From Elephas maximus indicus (lineage: Eukaryota > Chordata > Mammalia > Proboscidea > Elephantidae): 64,000 bases of DNA. Made by a program: the position numbers and the translations under genes. Below are positions 43,870-55,207 of this stretch, in pieces. Position 1 is the stretch's first letter, and every line of letters starts with the position of its first letter. The stretch spans positions 85,636,001-85,700,000 of the forward strand of contig NC_064820.1 in assembly GCF_024166365.1 (NCBI RefSeq). The letters run 5' to 3'. Under the pieces are notes generated by a model. The model was not told the DNA's origin and ran no database searches. It was given only the letters and a program-made list of their open reading frames with translations.

Positions 43870-44215
43870 ATGCTCATTTTCCTGTTCCTGGATTTTCAGG
43901 TTTTCAGTTTTGCGCTATTACAAATGAGCTGCAACATTCTTCTACAAATCTCCCAGTACACATGTAGTTTTTCTCTTAGTATTTGTCCAGGAGTGGAACA
44001 ACTAGGTTGAAGGGTATGTGCATCTTCAATCTTATTAAGTATTGCCAAAAATTTAAAAGTTTGGTAATGTCAAGTATTGGTGTGATATGGTACATCACTG
44101 GGGTTTTAATTTATGTATCCCTAACCACTACTAGGAATATATATTTCTTCATATATTTATTGGCTAGTTGAGTGTGAAAGTTCTATAAATTCTGGATAAT
44201 AATATTTCTAGTTAT
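43870..44215 (-). mobile_element. Old L1 3' fragment
   Basis: Typical L1 ORF2-end and 3'UTR wording in reverse: TTTGTCCAGGAGTGGAACAA, CTAGGTTGAAGGGTATGTGC, TTTATTGGCTAGTTGAGTGT. Confidence 0.6.
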
Positions 44216-44479
44216 ATTCGTGGCAGATAGCACCACTGTTTTCTTGTGGTTTGTAAATCCTATGCAATCCATTGATTCCTATTTTCTTGTGTGACTTGCT
44301 TTTTTCCCCACCTCTATAGGAGATTTTAGGAAAGTACTCTTCACTCCTGATGTTCTGCATCCTAATTTTATGGCTGACATAAGGGCCCAGTTTATTATCT
44401 TAAATAATTTTTTTCCATAAAAATAAATATATAGCTTCATAAATGCTAATCATAATAAAAACACCCAGTGAGGAAAATA
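44216..44479. other. No feature recognised
   Basis: A/T-rich, non-coding, nothing supported. Confidence 0.35.
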
Positions 44480-44830
44480 ACATCTCCAACACCAATACTG
44501 TCAACCACTACTGCACATTTTTTCTACACATATTAATATTTATTAAAAATTCTGGGCACTGTACACAATTTGCTTCTTTCACTTAGCAGTCTTTGGCATT
44601 TTTCTGTCAGTATCTCATTCTTTTTAACTGCTGCAGAATATTAAATTTTAAAGATACAATGATTGATCATTTCTTTACTGATTAACATGTTGGGCTATTT
44701 CCAAGTTTTAAAAAATGCTTCAGTAAATATTCTTGAGCCCATCTCTTTGTTCAAAATTGATTTTTAGAAGTGGAATTTCTGGGTTCAAAACCAGAACATT
44801 TGAATTTTGATATTGTTAATTTATACTTTA
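44480..44830 (-). mobile_element. Old L1 3' fragment, second piece
   Basis: Contains CTTCTTTCACTTAGCAGTCT, AACATGTTGGGCTATTTCCA and AGAAGTGGAATTTCTGGGTT, the reverse of L1 ORF2 C-terminal DNA. Confidence 0.6.
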
Positions 44831-44999
44831 AAATGGTTGTAACAATTTACAATACAGAAAAAAGCTATTTCTTTGGATATCATAATAATTAACCTTTGCC
44901 AACACAATGGGTGAAAAATAATTTTCATTTCGTGAAGTTTACTTTCTAACTTACTAATTCTGGTTTCAAGCAATATCTATTCTTAACTCATTACTCATT

Positions 45000-45681
45000 A
45001 TGCTTGCTATTAGATTCCTTTTTTTTTTTTTTTGGAAAAGAGCAGACTATTCTTGTTCTATCATTGCAACATCCCATGGAATTTCACCAAAGATCAAAAA
45101 CAGAATTTTTAAAGGTCTCAGACCTTTTTTCTCTTTTTATCATCAAAAAGTTAGCCTCCTACCTGCTGTTTTACTGTCCCTACTGAATATACTGGAGTTC
45201 TCAACTCACTGATACCCTGTCTAAGTGAACAGAACTTTAATCAGAAGTATGATTTACTCAGAATAATTCACAGTCCCTATTTTAATACAACTTTTGTTTA
45301 AAATCTGAGTTGCGGCTCTTCTATTTGTAATGGATTTCCACCATTTAATCTGTCTAGCTCCGATCTCTATGGGCCCTGATTTCAATTCATGCTACCAGGG
45401 GACTCTCTCACTTTTGGCTGTCTCGGGTATAGACCCAATTCTGGCCCTTGAGGGATTTAACTACATTTAGTAGTTATAACAAGACATATGTCATAAATGG
45501 TATCTGATATGGCCTGTTTAGGAGCAATGGAGGAAAAAACAAACAATGAACAAAAAAATGCTGCTTAGAAACAATCATCCATAGATCTAAAGTCAATGAA
45601 GTCTTTTTTCTCTAATGTTACAATACATATTTTTTGGAGAGGAAGAGAGCAACTTGAAATAAATCAACAAATGCCTTCATA
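45000..45681 (-). other. DHFR: DHFR 3' untranslated region (3' limit not determined)
   Basis: The minus-strand sequence downstream of the DHFR stop codon. Three ATTAAA-type hexamers on the minus strand (45344-45349, 45291-45296, 45236-45241) lie about 330-450 bases beyond the stop and could serve a short mRNA form. In other mammals DHFR uses several poly(A) sites, some kilobases away, so the true end may lie further left. An A/T-rich T-run is at 45019-45034. Evidence for exact sites is weak. Confidence 0.35.
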
Positions 45682-45760
45682 TTAATCTTTTTTTTCATAT
45701 ACTTCAAATTTGTACTTAATGCCTTTCTCTTCCTGGACATCAGAAAGAACACCTGGGTAT
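45682..45760 (-). CDS. DHFR: DHFR coding exon 6 (C-terminus and stop)
   Basis: Follows acceptor TTTTCTTTTACAG. The first base completes the Glu codon begun in exon 5, then come 25 residues, [25 protein letters not shown], and TAA (stop at 45682-45684). This forms the last beta strands of the enzyme. It differs from human only at the penultimate residue (Lys in place of Asn185, as in mouse). The frame fits exon 5 exactly. Confidence 0.96.
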
Positions 45761-46494
45761 CTGTAAAAGAAAATTGTACATCATTAATTCCATCATTGAA
45801 AAATACAGCTTTCCTGACTCTCAGCCAAAAGGCATCAAGTGTACAAAGTAAAAAAAAGTTTTCCTTTCCTCTTTTTTCTTCACCACGGTAAGCCACTGTT
45901 AAGTTGGGTGAATATTGTGCAAATGTACTACATATAAAAATTGTAAGAAAAATTTCAAACTTTATAGAAGATTAGAAAATAAAAAGTGTAATTTCTCCTT
46001 TTCCTCTAACTCCTAATTCTTTCCCCTCAAACAAACAAACCACTGTTAGCAGCTTCTCTTGTGTCTTCCACTCTATCATCCAGCTAATGTGAAATTCCTT
46101 AAGAACTTTTCTAAGTTCTTGGTATGAAATTTCTCATGTGGGAAAAGAAAAATAAAATACAATCCTTGCCTGTTTATGTGGCTTATTGAATTCTTTTGTT
46201 AAAATCTCAGAAATTTTCTACTCCCTAACTTAGGTCTGTGTTCCCTCCAGCTTCTGAATCAAAACTCAGGTCCTCCACTGGAGGCTGTTTTGACAACTCT
46301 ACTCTACAAACCTTCCCACCTGGCTTCTCCTCTTGGTGTTCTTACTCTGTATGGTTCAGTCTGCATTTCAGTACATTTGGGTGGTGGTTAGGGACACCTG
46401 TTTCAGTCAGACTAGTGTTTGGTTCTGCTGTGTGATTGGCTCTGCTGTGTGACACTGTCTCTCAGCCTGCTTATCAATAAACAGTCTTCATCCT

Positions 46495-46560
46495 TGCAAA
46501 GCATTTAGCATTGTGCCTGATACATGAAGTGCTCCACAACTGTTACCCACTGGTGTCATT
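46495..46560 (+). repeat. MIR-like 3' fragment
   Basis: AAAGCATTTAGCATTGTGCC, TGATACATGAAGTGCTC resembles the conserved 3' part of MIR/L2 tails. Short. Confidence 0.4.
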
Positions 46561-47185
46561 AGTTTGTTTTGTCCCCCTGTTTTCTAAACTCTTTGTAGGC
46601 CACGGGTCATACAGGAAAAAAATTTAAATCACAGGATCTCCAACATAATCCTGAGTTGACTATTTGGAGATTATGCCATTTTGATTAAGAAAAAAACAAA
46701 ATTAGAGACATGAAGTAATAATAGCACAGAAATGTGTAAGGAAAAGATGTTTTCTCTGGAAAGACTTGTATTTCAGAGGAAGAAGCTATGTTTCTATACA
46801 CCAAACATTTTCTAAGCTGTTTGTGGTCCACTGTTTCATTAGTAGTATATCCTCCTTCCCCAGACGCCCACCTTTTTAAAGAAATGATTTTACTAGGCTA
46901 AGTTCACATCATAATTTTAATTTCTTTGGAATGAGTCACAAAAAGCGACATTTACATTTTCCCTCCAAATTCTCAGAAGTGTCAAGACCGTCAGTTAATA
47001 AGACAAAAGCAAAATATCAAAAGGTTATTTCTGAAACCATGAATAATAACAACTTAGAGATGACTGTGCTATTGGCATGGTATTTGTTTAAGTTGTCAAG
47101 GATCCTAAAGGGTGACAGCTGTGGAAACCAATTAAGAGCAAATAGGATTTGGAAGGGTATTTAATATGAAGCTGGTTCACACAAT

Positions 47186-47277
47186 AATCTACTCTTCTTG
47201 TTAGAAGCAAAGAGAAAGATAAATATGGGACAATCTACTCTTCTTGTTAGGAGCAAAGAGAAAGATAAATATGGGAC
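47186..47277. repeat. 46-bp tandem duplication
   Basis: AATCTACTCTTCTTGTTAGA, AGCAAAGAGAAAGATAAATA, TGGGAC occurs twice in succession with one base difference (AGAAG against AGGAG), so the duplication looks recent. Confidence 0.93.
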
Positions 47278-47579
47278 AATGGAGATCAATATTCACACAA
47301 TGTGAGAATCATCACTCTAAGCAGTAGGAGAGAAAATATATAAAAGTGTGACAAAGTAACACAACTGATTTCTACATAAATGTAGGCAATTATATCAACA
47401 TAAGTATGATTTTTGCAAGTAGTCACTTTTGGAGACTAAAAACAAAAACCTGCATTTTAGCAGTTTAGAATCTTCTAAGGGTTCTTATACTTTCCAATTT
47501 TCTTTAGGATTAGTTAAGAGCTAAAGAAAATCAGTCACATATTTCATTTGATTAAAGTCTATTACTTTAACGCCTGGCC

Positions 47580-48000
47580 ATGCGTTTATTCAGACTTGGT
47601 TCTGACTGTTCCTTCAGAGTGGCTTCCAGGCTCTGGGAACGTGCCAAGCTTGTTCCCGTACTTAGGCCTCTGCACTAGCTATTTCCTGAGCCTAGAATGC
47701 TCTTCCCTGCTCTTTGCATGACTGGCTTCTTGCTATTCAGATCTCAATGTAGACTTCAGTCTGTCTTCAGAGGACTTCTCAAACTGCGCAGTATCTACCA
47801 CATTGCAATATTCCAATTCTCGGCACAGTACCTTTTTTGATATTTCTCTGTTGTTCGTTACCTTCCCCTTCTACTAGAATGAATGTAAGCTCCTGGGAAG
47901 CAGGGACATCACCTATCTTGGTAATCACTGCTTCCCCAGTGCCTAGAACAGTGTCAGATGCTGAAAACAAATCTTGTAGAATGAATTAATGACTATTCTA
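47580..48000 (+). mobile_element. L2 LINE 3' fragment
   Basis: CCTAGAATGCTCTTCCCTGC, then AATGTAAGCTCCTGGGAAGC, AGGGACATCACC and CCCAGTGCCTAGAACAGTGT match the L2 ORF end and 3'UTR of ancient mammalian LINE2. Long dead. Confidence 0.75.
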
Positions 48001-48282
48001 GATTTCAGTAAAATCATTAAAATCTGAACATTCCCAAATCTATTACAGCGGTTTTCCAAAAATTCCTATACTAGTTGTCTATAAGATATATTGCTACTCT
48101 GAGCTCAATCTCAAAAACCACGATCCTTTCCATGCACCTACTCCTCACTTATTGACTGTCTCATTATCCAACATTTTGCATTTATGACAATAGCAAAAAA
48201 ATCTACTATCTGACCACTCTGTACATTAATGATGTACGTGTGGCCATAATGAACACCGAGGTGTAAGACAGGAGGAACTGGC

Positions 48283-48475
48283 TGTGATGGTTACGGTAAA
48301 GTGTCACTTTGGCTGGGTCGTGATTCTCAGTGACTTGGCAATTATGTAATGATACGTAATGGTGTTGTGTAATGATGTTGCATCCTCCACTTGTGATTTT
48401 ATGCGGGTGGTCATTTTTGCATAATGCCGATTTCTGCGTAATGACCTGGTCTTTGGAACCTAGCCATGTCGGAAT
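48283..48475 (+). mobile_element. LTR fragment near DHFR exon 5
   Basis: Starts TGTGATGGTTACGGTAAAGT, GTCACTTTGGCTGGGTCGTG, like the LTR at 35498. It breaks off about 40 bp from the exon 5 boundary. The 3' part is lost. Confidence 0.5.
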
Positions 48476-48515
48476 ACAAAGAAGTGCTTCAGATTCATTA
48501 ATAACATCTACTTAC

Positions 48516-48631
48516 TCTGAAAGACGTTTATATTTCTCCAAATCAATTTCTGGAAAAAACGTGTCACTTTCAAATTCCTGCATGATCCTTGTCACGAACA
48601 GTCTCAGGTGGCCTGGCTGGTTCATGGCTTC
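48516..48631 (-). CDS. DHFR: DHFR coding exon 5
   Basis: Between acceptor ATTTCAAAG and donor GTAAGT (48510-48515). Encodes [39 protein letters not shown]; the last Glu codon is split with exon 6. Contains Thr136 (VTRIMQ), which contacts substrate in human DHFR. Compared with human as I recall it, KLLPE reads KRLSE (Leu158 to Arg, Pro160 to Ser), while NQP, LR and QEF are the mouse-like residues. Length 116, as in human. Confidence 0.96.
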
Positions 48632-49030
48632 CTTTGAAATAAGACAAAAGGTATCAGTTTCCTTATTTAATCTGTGTCAAAAGACATAGGAACTGTATTT
48701 GTTTTTTAAATTAGATATTTAAGTTTGTACTAGGTATTAAAAGACATGCTACCTAACTTGTTATCTTCAAAGCATGCTGTATATAGATCCCGTTGTTTAG
48801 TTTGGGGTCCCGAAAAGTGTGTCTTAATTATGTTGAAAATAGCACTAATCACTATGAATAATTATGAGACTGAATTTAAATATATACTGGCCTCTAGTTT
48901 GCTTATAAGAACTCCTTTTTAACTTAAGCATTCATTTCCCCCTCCCCCTCTTTGGTTGTTGTTTTAAGAATTAAGAACCTGAAATTATCTAGTTACTCTC
49001 CATAGAAAAATTTACATATGTGTATATGGA

Positions 49031-49188
49031 TAAGGAGCCCTGGTGGCACTGTGGTTAAGAGCTTGGCTGCTAACCAAAAGGTTGGCAGTTTGAATCCACC
49101 AGGAACTCCTTGGAAACCCTATGGGGCAGTTCTACTCTGTCCTACAGGGTTGCTATGAGTTGGAGTCAACTCGACGGCAATTTTTTTT
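49031..49188 (+). repeat. AfroSINE, short type, near consensus
   Basis: AAGGAGCCCTGGTGGCACTG, CTAACCAAAAGGTTGGCAG, GGGTTGCTATGAGTTGGAGT, then a T-run. Antisense to DHFR. Confidence 0.95.
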
Positions 49189-49826
49189 TTTAATATGGAT
49201 AAGATAGTACGATTTCATGAGATTTTGACCATGGGCATACTTAGTACATTTACATAAAATTTAGTAATGCTTCCATTTTCAGGAAAGAGTTACAATGTTA
49301 GTGGGTAAGTTATTCTGCCTCTTGTTGCTAATGATTGTACTTGACCTTGTTAATGACTGTTGTAACTACAGCCTAAAGTACTGCTGATAGTTTCTACACA
49401 AAAAAAAACTGCCTTGGGACAAATATCTTAAAATTCTAATAAAAAGTCATGAGTCCTAACTGTAGGTCTAAGAAAGCAATAACTCTTGATCTTTAAACAG
49501 CTTAGAGGGGAAAAAAATATTTTCAGGTGTTCATTATCCATAAAATCCAAATAAGGACCTAGAGCAAGTTTTATTTTTAATAGTACAGCTTAAATTATTC
49601 TCTTGCCCCAATCAAATAAATATTCTACAATTTCTTACAGCAACAAAAATTACAAAAACTGAATAGGACTAAACATAGCAGTATTCAAAGTTCTGTATCA
49701 AAGTTGATAATATAAGGCAAAGGAAGGTAAACTTGTTATGTAAATGTCCAGGTGGTAAATATTTTAGGCTTTGTGGGCCATACAGTTTCTTATCTTTGTA
49801 GGCAGGAGCAACCATAACTGAAAAAC

Positions 49827-50020
49827 CAAACCTATTGCCATCCAATTGATTCTGACTCACAGGGACCCTATGAGACAGAACTACCCCATAGGGTTTTCAA
49901 GGCTGTAAATCTTTATGGAAGCAGACCACCACATCTTTCTCCCACAGAGCGGCTGGTGGGTTCGAACTGCCAACCTTTCAGTTGGCAGCTGAGTGCTTAA
50001 CCACTGCACCACCAGGGCTC
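49827..50020 (-). repeat. AfroSINE, long type
   Basis: The reverse complement begins GAGCCCTGGTGGTGCAGTGG. The middle module (plus: GGGTTTTCAAGGCTGTAAAT, CTTTATGGAAGCAG) distinguishes it from the short type. Confidence 0.93.
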
Positions 50021-50035
50021 AAAAGCACCACCCAT

Positions 50036-50192
50036 AAAACCCGTTGCCATCGAGTCAATTCTGACTTATGGTGACCCCATAGGACAGAGCGGAACTGCAC
50101 CATAGAGTTTCCAAGGAGTGTCTCGTGGATTTGAACTGCCGACCGTTTGGTTAGCAGCCATAGCTCTTAACCACTACACCACCAGGGTTTTC
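50036..50192 (-). repeat. AfroSINE, short type
   Basis: AAAACCCGTTGCCATCGAGT at the tail end, GCTCTTAACCACTACACCAC at the head end. Directly beside the previous SINE, same orientation. Confidence 0.94.
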
Positions 50193-51110
50193 CAAAAGCA
50201 TCACAGACAATACAAAATGAATGGTTCTGGCCATATTCCAATGAAATATTGTTTACAAAGTCAGGCTGGTGTGCCCGATTTCAACCGGTAACATCAGAAT
50301 GATCTACAAACTGTTGTAATGTGAGGTAGGTACGAAACTCTCATCTTCATTCTTCTTTATTATTTCTGTATATAGATACATCAAATTATATGAATGCATT
50401 TAAGTACTTAAATTGTTTAAAGAATACATTTCCAAATGAATATGATATCGAGTCATTCATTATGTGATAAATATTGAACAAAATAAAGAACTTGTTTTCT
50501 TAAGAATTCATACTTGGTTGAAAAAAATCAAAGAAAAATGTCCATTTGCCCCCATTACAAATGAGGAAAATGAAGGGTTATAGAAACAGGAAGCTAAGAA
50601 ACAGAGTTGTTATAATCCCGTCTAGGGTCTTCCATCCGAAACAATTTCAGTGTGTATGCTACCACAACCCCCTAAAGGGTAGAGGCTGATTTTTATTTCT
50701 CCCCATAAATGCTAATTCTTTATTGGTGTTTTAAAAGTCAAAGGATAATATTTATAATCCTCAAAAGTATTTAAAGCTGGAAGTCATTTAATATCAAGAA
50801 AAAGGAGTATTTTCTCTCTTATATATCAATTTCTCTTATGATGGGAAATCATATGACCCTTCTGCTACAACCTCACATTATATGAAAATAGCTGAGAAAA
50901 AGTTTTCTGCTTTAACAAATTCATATACATCTTGTCAGTCCCATCCTTTTCTCAGTGAGAAGCATAATTATTCTTAAAGAAAAAGAACTCAGTGCATCTA
51001 GGGGACATTTAGGGAGTAAAAAAACAGTCTAGTGGAAGTACTATTCTCAGGGAAGGATTTAGAATGGTTTTCAAATTGGAAACATCAACTATTTTGAATT
51101 GAAAATAGAC

Positions 51111-51309
51111 TCTTGTTGTGTGTCATCAAGTTGATTCTGACTCACAGCAACCCTATATGACAGAGTAACCTGCCCCATATAGTTTCCAAAGCTGTAAGCT
51201 TTATGGGAGCAGATCTCCAGGTCTTTTCTCCCTCAGAGCCACTGGTAGGTTCAAACCACGAGCTTTTGATTAGCAGCTGAGTGCTTAACAACTGCGTCAC
51301 CAAGATTCC
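51111..51309 (-). repeat. AfroSINE, long type, diverged
   Basis: The tail end reads GTGTCATCAAGTTGATTCTG. The middle module has CCAAAGCTGTAAGCTTTATG. The head end GTGCTTAACAACTGCGTCAC is degraded. Lies about 240 bp from exon 4. Confidence 0.9.
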
Positions 51310-51549
51310 TTGCAAACAGATTAGTAGGGACTAATTTTTTTTTTTAAAATACTCACATTTTTATTTAGTTTGGATAAACAACAAATAATTCAAATTGATA
51401 ATATGTCTAACTTACAGTAGGGATAATGTGCTTCCTTTGCTCATGGCTGAATTTTTTAAGGTTCAGACAACAGTGTATGCCCTCCCCCTTCAATGGCAGG
51501 GAAGCTGAAAGTAAAAAATATCTTTATATTTACAGAGAACTTTACTTAC

Positions 51550-51676
51550 CTTGTAAACAGAACTGCCTCCTACTATCCAAACCATGTCTACTTTATTTCT
51601 CAGCTCTGGTTGTTCAATAAGTTTTAAGGCATCATCCAGACTTTTGGCAAGAAAATGAGCTCCTTGTGGGGGTTCT
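51550..51676 (-). CDS. DHFR: DHFR coding exon 4
   Basis: Acceptor ...AAACCTCAG preceded by a pure T tract, donor GTAAGT (51544-51549). The first base completes Lys80 (AA + A). Encodes [42 protein letters not shown]. The GGSS of IVGGSSVYK is the NADPH pyrophosphate-binding loop (Gly116-Ser119 in human numbering). Ala106 of human is Arg here (ELRNK). Length 127, as in human. Confidence 0.97.
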
Positions 51677-51879
51677 CTGAGGTTTAAAAAAAAAAAAAAA
51701 GATACACATAATTTTTGTAAAATCCATTTATTCTAGACAAGCATTCTGAATAGAAAGCAGTGATTATAAAACTAACATGACCATAAATAAGAATCTTTGC
51801 CAAAAAAAAAAAAAAAAAAAAAAGGCACTTAACACTAGTATGGCCAATAATTTAACCCCAATTTGTGTATCTATGGTTC

Positions 51880-52140
51880 ACAATGAATGAAAAAACAGAA
51901 ACACATGTAATATCTATGGTGGAAAAAAATCAGAACAGTAGCTGTCTCTGGAGGAGTGGGCTAAAGACTGACTGGGGAGGTGTGTAAGGGTGCTGTCTGA
52001 AGGTGATGGTACAGGTAATATTCTATAGCTTAGGTAGGGTTTGGGTTATGGTACCCAAAACTCAGCAAACGGACACTTCAGACTTGAGCATATCATTGTA
52101 CATAATATTTATCTCAAAAGAAGAAAACTCTAAAGAACTC
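51880..52140 (+). mobile_element. Old L1 3' fragment
   Basis: AGTAGCTGTCTCTGGAGGAG, TTATGGTACCCAAAACTCAG and TTGAGCATATCATTGTACAT resemble an L1M 3'UTR. An A-run of about 20 bases sits just before it at 51801-51823. Confidence 0.5.
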
Positions 52141-53030
52141 TAAAGAACTACTAATGTCTGTAATTCACATTGAAATGCATAAAAAGAACAACATGGATAT
52201 GTGAGAAAGCAAGCATAGTAAAATGTTAATGGTAGAATCCTGGTGGGTATATAGGTGTTTACTGTAAAATTCTTCCTGTATGTTTGAAAAACTTCATGAT
52301 AGAATGTTGGAAAAAGAGTGATATGTTTGAATGACTGTAGAAAAGGTTTGGAATGATATTTAAACTGTCAATTTTTATATGTGGTTAACTTTGGGGAGTA
52401 AAGAGTTTTCATACTTCAAATAATACAGAAATGGATTAAATAAAAATGAGTACGTTATTACCTTTGTTATTAAAAATCTAAAAGGAGAAAAAGCATTGGC
52501 TAGTTCAATCTCCCCCAACCTCCATTTTTTTTTGTGGCGGGGGGGAGGGTGTGCAATTCCCTTTATAAATGAGGAAACATGCAGAACTAGGCTTTAATAG
52601 TAATTAGAAGCAAAATAGAAATCAGAATTCAATGTCAAGTTCTTAGCCCTGTGCTTAAAAAAAATTACGTAATTGCCTTTCAACTACTAGTAGCTATAAC
52701 AAAGTCTTGATTAATGAAGAACTAATGGGATTATTCATTTTCTTGGCTTCCTCCTCCCTCCTTTGACATATATAATTATTTTATTTATTTCACTCTTTGT
52801 CTTCTCTAAAGGAGTTAGGATAGAGCAAAGAATGTATTTTGACTCATGGCTGGAAAAAGGCATGGAAACCATGATAAAGTTAAATGAACCAAGGGATCCC
52901 CTATGGTATCAGGGCAGTTGTAGTGACTAGGTTGGATAAGACTATTCAGGGAGAGAACTGCTTCTAGAAAAAACAAGGATTTGCAGTTGGGGGAGAAGAT
53001 AACCTAGTTAATAAAGTCTAAGATGGCTGA

Positions 53031-53228
53031 GGAGTCCCTGGTGGCACAAACAGTTAAGTACTTGGCTACTAACTAAAAGGTTGTCAGTTTGAACCTACCC
53101 AGAGGCTGCTTGTAAGAAAGACCTGGCAATCTACTTCCAAAAGATCACAGCCATTCAAAACCCTATGGAGTGCAGTTCTACCCTGAAACATTCGGGGTCG
53201 CTATGAGTTGGAATCGACTCAACAACTG
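53031..53228 (+). repeat. AfroSINE, long type
   Basis: GAGGAGTCCCTGGTGGCACA, CTAACTAAAAGGTTGTCAG, AAGACCTGGCAATCTACTTC, GGGTCGCTATGAGTTGGAAT. Confidence 0.94.
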
Positions 53229-54109
53229 GTAGGATGACTGAAACAGAGTTATTAAGGTGGTTCTCATAATCAAGAATGTTGAAGATAGATGTTGGAGTTA
53301 GGACTGGTATCAGGAGATAGGGTAGAATAGAAAATCGTGACTTAGGAACTGGTATCCTGAGGAAATCTGAAGAGGCATCTTAGAAACTGGTGGATAACAG
53401 CAATGATTTTGAGGTGGTATAAATGGTTTGTGTGGATTTTAAAGAAATGGGGCAATACTTTTGTGAAGATTATGGAACAAATGGCTTGAAAATGGCTCTG
53501 AGGACTAAGGTGAAGACTACTTCCTTACTCTTCGGTGATGAGTCTGGAAAATGAACAGATTAAGGATTTGCTTTAGATGGTAGTTACAGCAAAAAGACAG
53601 AGGAAGTGTTTCTGCAAAAAGTATTATTTAGCAGTTTAGACATAAGTTTCACAGGAAACACTGGATGCCCAGATGCGTAGAAAATAATAAGTGAGAAGTT
53701 GGGCTAGTATTTGAGTTCATTAGCACAAGTCCTAGAGAATAGCACATTAAATACTGCGATTTATTTTATCCCTAAATTTCCTTCCTGTAATTATCTCAAA
53801 CCAGTCCAGATTGGAGTCCCTGACCAGGGAGAACTGGTAGTCAGGAGCACACATATTCTGTGTCAAGAAGTGTCTGGATATGCTTGATACTATTTCTAAA
53901 TGAGAGTCATTTGAATTTCCTCAGAGGGCAGGCATGAGGATGAAAAGAAATGGCACACATTGTAGGCACCCCAGTGATACTTCCCATCCCTTTCCTTACA
54001 GCCCTATTCAAAGAAGGCTGCTTTCCACCTCATGGGATTATGTTAGAAAGAAAATATCTGATATTTATTGAATGGCTACTTGCTCTATTAAGTAGTGGAG
54101 TCAGACATC

Positions 54110-54290
54110 GTTTACATGACACATCTCATGTATTATTACCAGCAATCCTATATAGGTACTAGTATTCTTTGTATGGATGAGGAAATTGAGGCTGAAGGGT
54201 TAAGTATCTAATGGTCACACAGCTAAGAAATGGTGGAGCTAGGATTTGAACTCCAGCAGCTTGACTTTGGAGCCTGAACTGCAGCATTGT
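54110..54290 (-). repeat. MIR SINE
   Basis: ATGAGGAAATTGAGGCTGAA, GGTCACACAGCTAAGAAATG and GGAGCTAGGATTTGAACTCC are the reverse complement of the MIR core and box B region. Confidence 0.85.
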
Positions 54291-54619
54291 TACAAAGGTA
54301 AGAGACTCTCAACTATTGACTATGGGCTACAGATGTCAGATTCTCATCCTTTGGGTTAGGCAGGCCCCTTTTACTCGTGTTCTTTCACCTTGAGTAGCCT
54401 CATCTGATTACACTAGGGTGTCATGTAAACGTCACCCTTCTTCACCTTGTCTGATGTAAAAGAGGATGGCTTGGCAGATAGAATTCTGGCTCAATTTTCC
54501 TGGGGACTGCTGGGAAAATACTTGAAATACAAACAGAAAGCCCTAGGCAAGAATGGCATCTTAATCAGAATTTAGAAATATGTTCAATTTAAGGCCTTTT
54601 GTAATTAGCCTTTAAAAAT

Positions 54620-54790
54620 GTGATTTCCAACGATCAGAAACTGGTTCAAGTATAGTCCATCCTCATAATGGAATACTATGTAGCCACTAAAAGTGATAAA
54701 GAAAATTTTTTTTTAATATATCAAGTGGGGAAAATCAAAGTGGTGTTATGTGGGATGATCCTATTATAAATCAAATGAATGATTATTCAG
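54620..54790 (+). mobile_element. Old L1 fragment
   Basis: TAATGGAATACTATGTAGCC, GGGATGATCCTATTATAAAT is typical of the L1M ORF2 end (ME.Y.A-like). Confidence 0.55.
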
Positions 54791-55207
54791 TCCATGAAAA
54801 TTTCTAACCTTCTGTTTTGCTGAGGGATATAACTGATGGTGGGAATAGAGACGAAAAATCTACCCCTAAACAGATTGTGATGGCAGCCAAAGAAATATTC
54901 TAGCAGTGGCTGTAATATGTGAAAAGGACATCCAATTGGGATGTGCAGATGATGCTATAGGGGCAGAGGTGGTGCCTCCTCCGGGCAGGGTGATGAGGGT
55001 GTATTCCTTAGCTGAGAAAGCTGCGTGTAGAAGAAATGTACTCTGTGGTGAGGTTTACAATACTAAAGGGTGGGACAACAGAGCAAAGTCCCGAGGACAG
55101 AAAAAAATGGAGTCTAGAATAAAGCTGGGGGTGAGAGAGAGTTGAGTTAGATAGGATAGGATTTTTTCATCTCAAAGTTATAGGGGAAGGAAGAACAATG
55201 GGATTTG

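Larger units (their letters stand above)
45761..48515 (-). other. DHFR: DHFR intron 5
   Basis: About 2.75 kb. It holds a MIR-like piece at 46495-46560, a 46-bp tandem duplication (47186-47277), an L2 fragment (47580-48000) and an LTR fragment (48283-48475) close to the exon 5 donor. The remainder is A/T-rich without recognisable features. Confidence 0.85.
48632..51549 (-). other. DHFR: DHFR intron 4
   Basis: About 2.9 kb. It holds four AfroSINEs (49031-49188, 49827-50020, 50036-50192, 51111-51309). The stretches 48632-49030, 49189-49826 and 50193-51110 show no recognisable feature. Confidence 0.85.

Noticed and set aside
45618..45896. 92-residue ORF as an independent gene
   Set aside because: It is DHFR exon 6 plus flanking intron and 3'UTR read through; the real coding part is 45682-45760.
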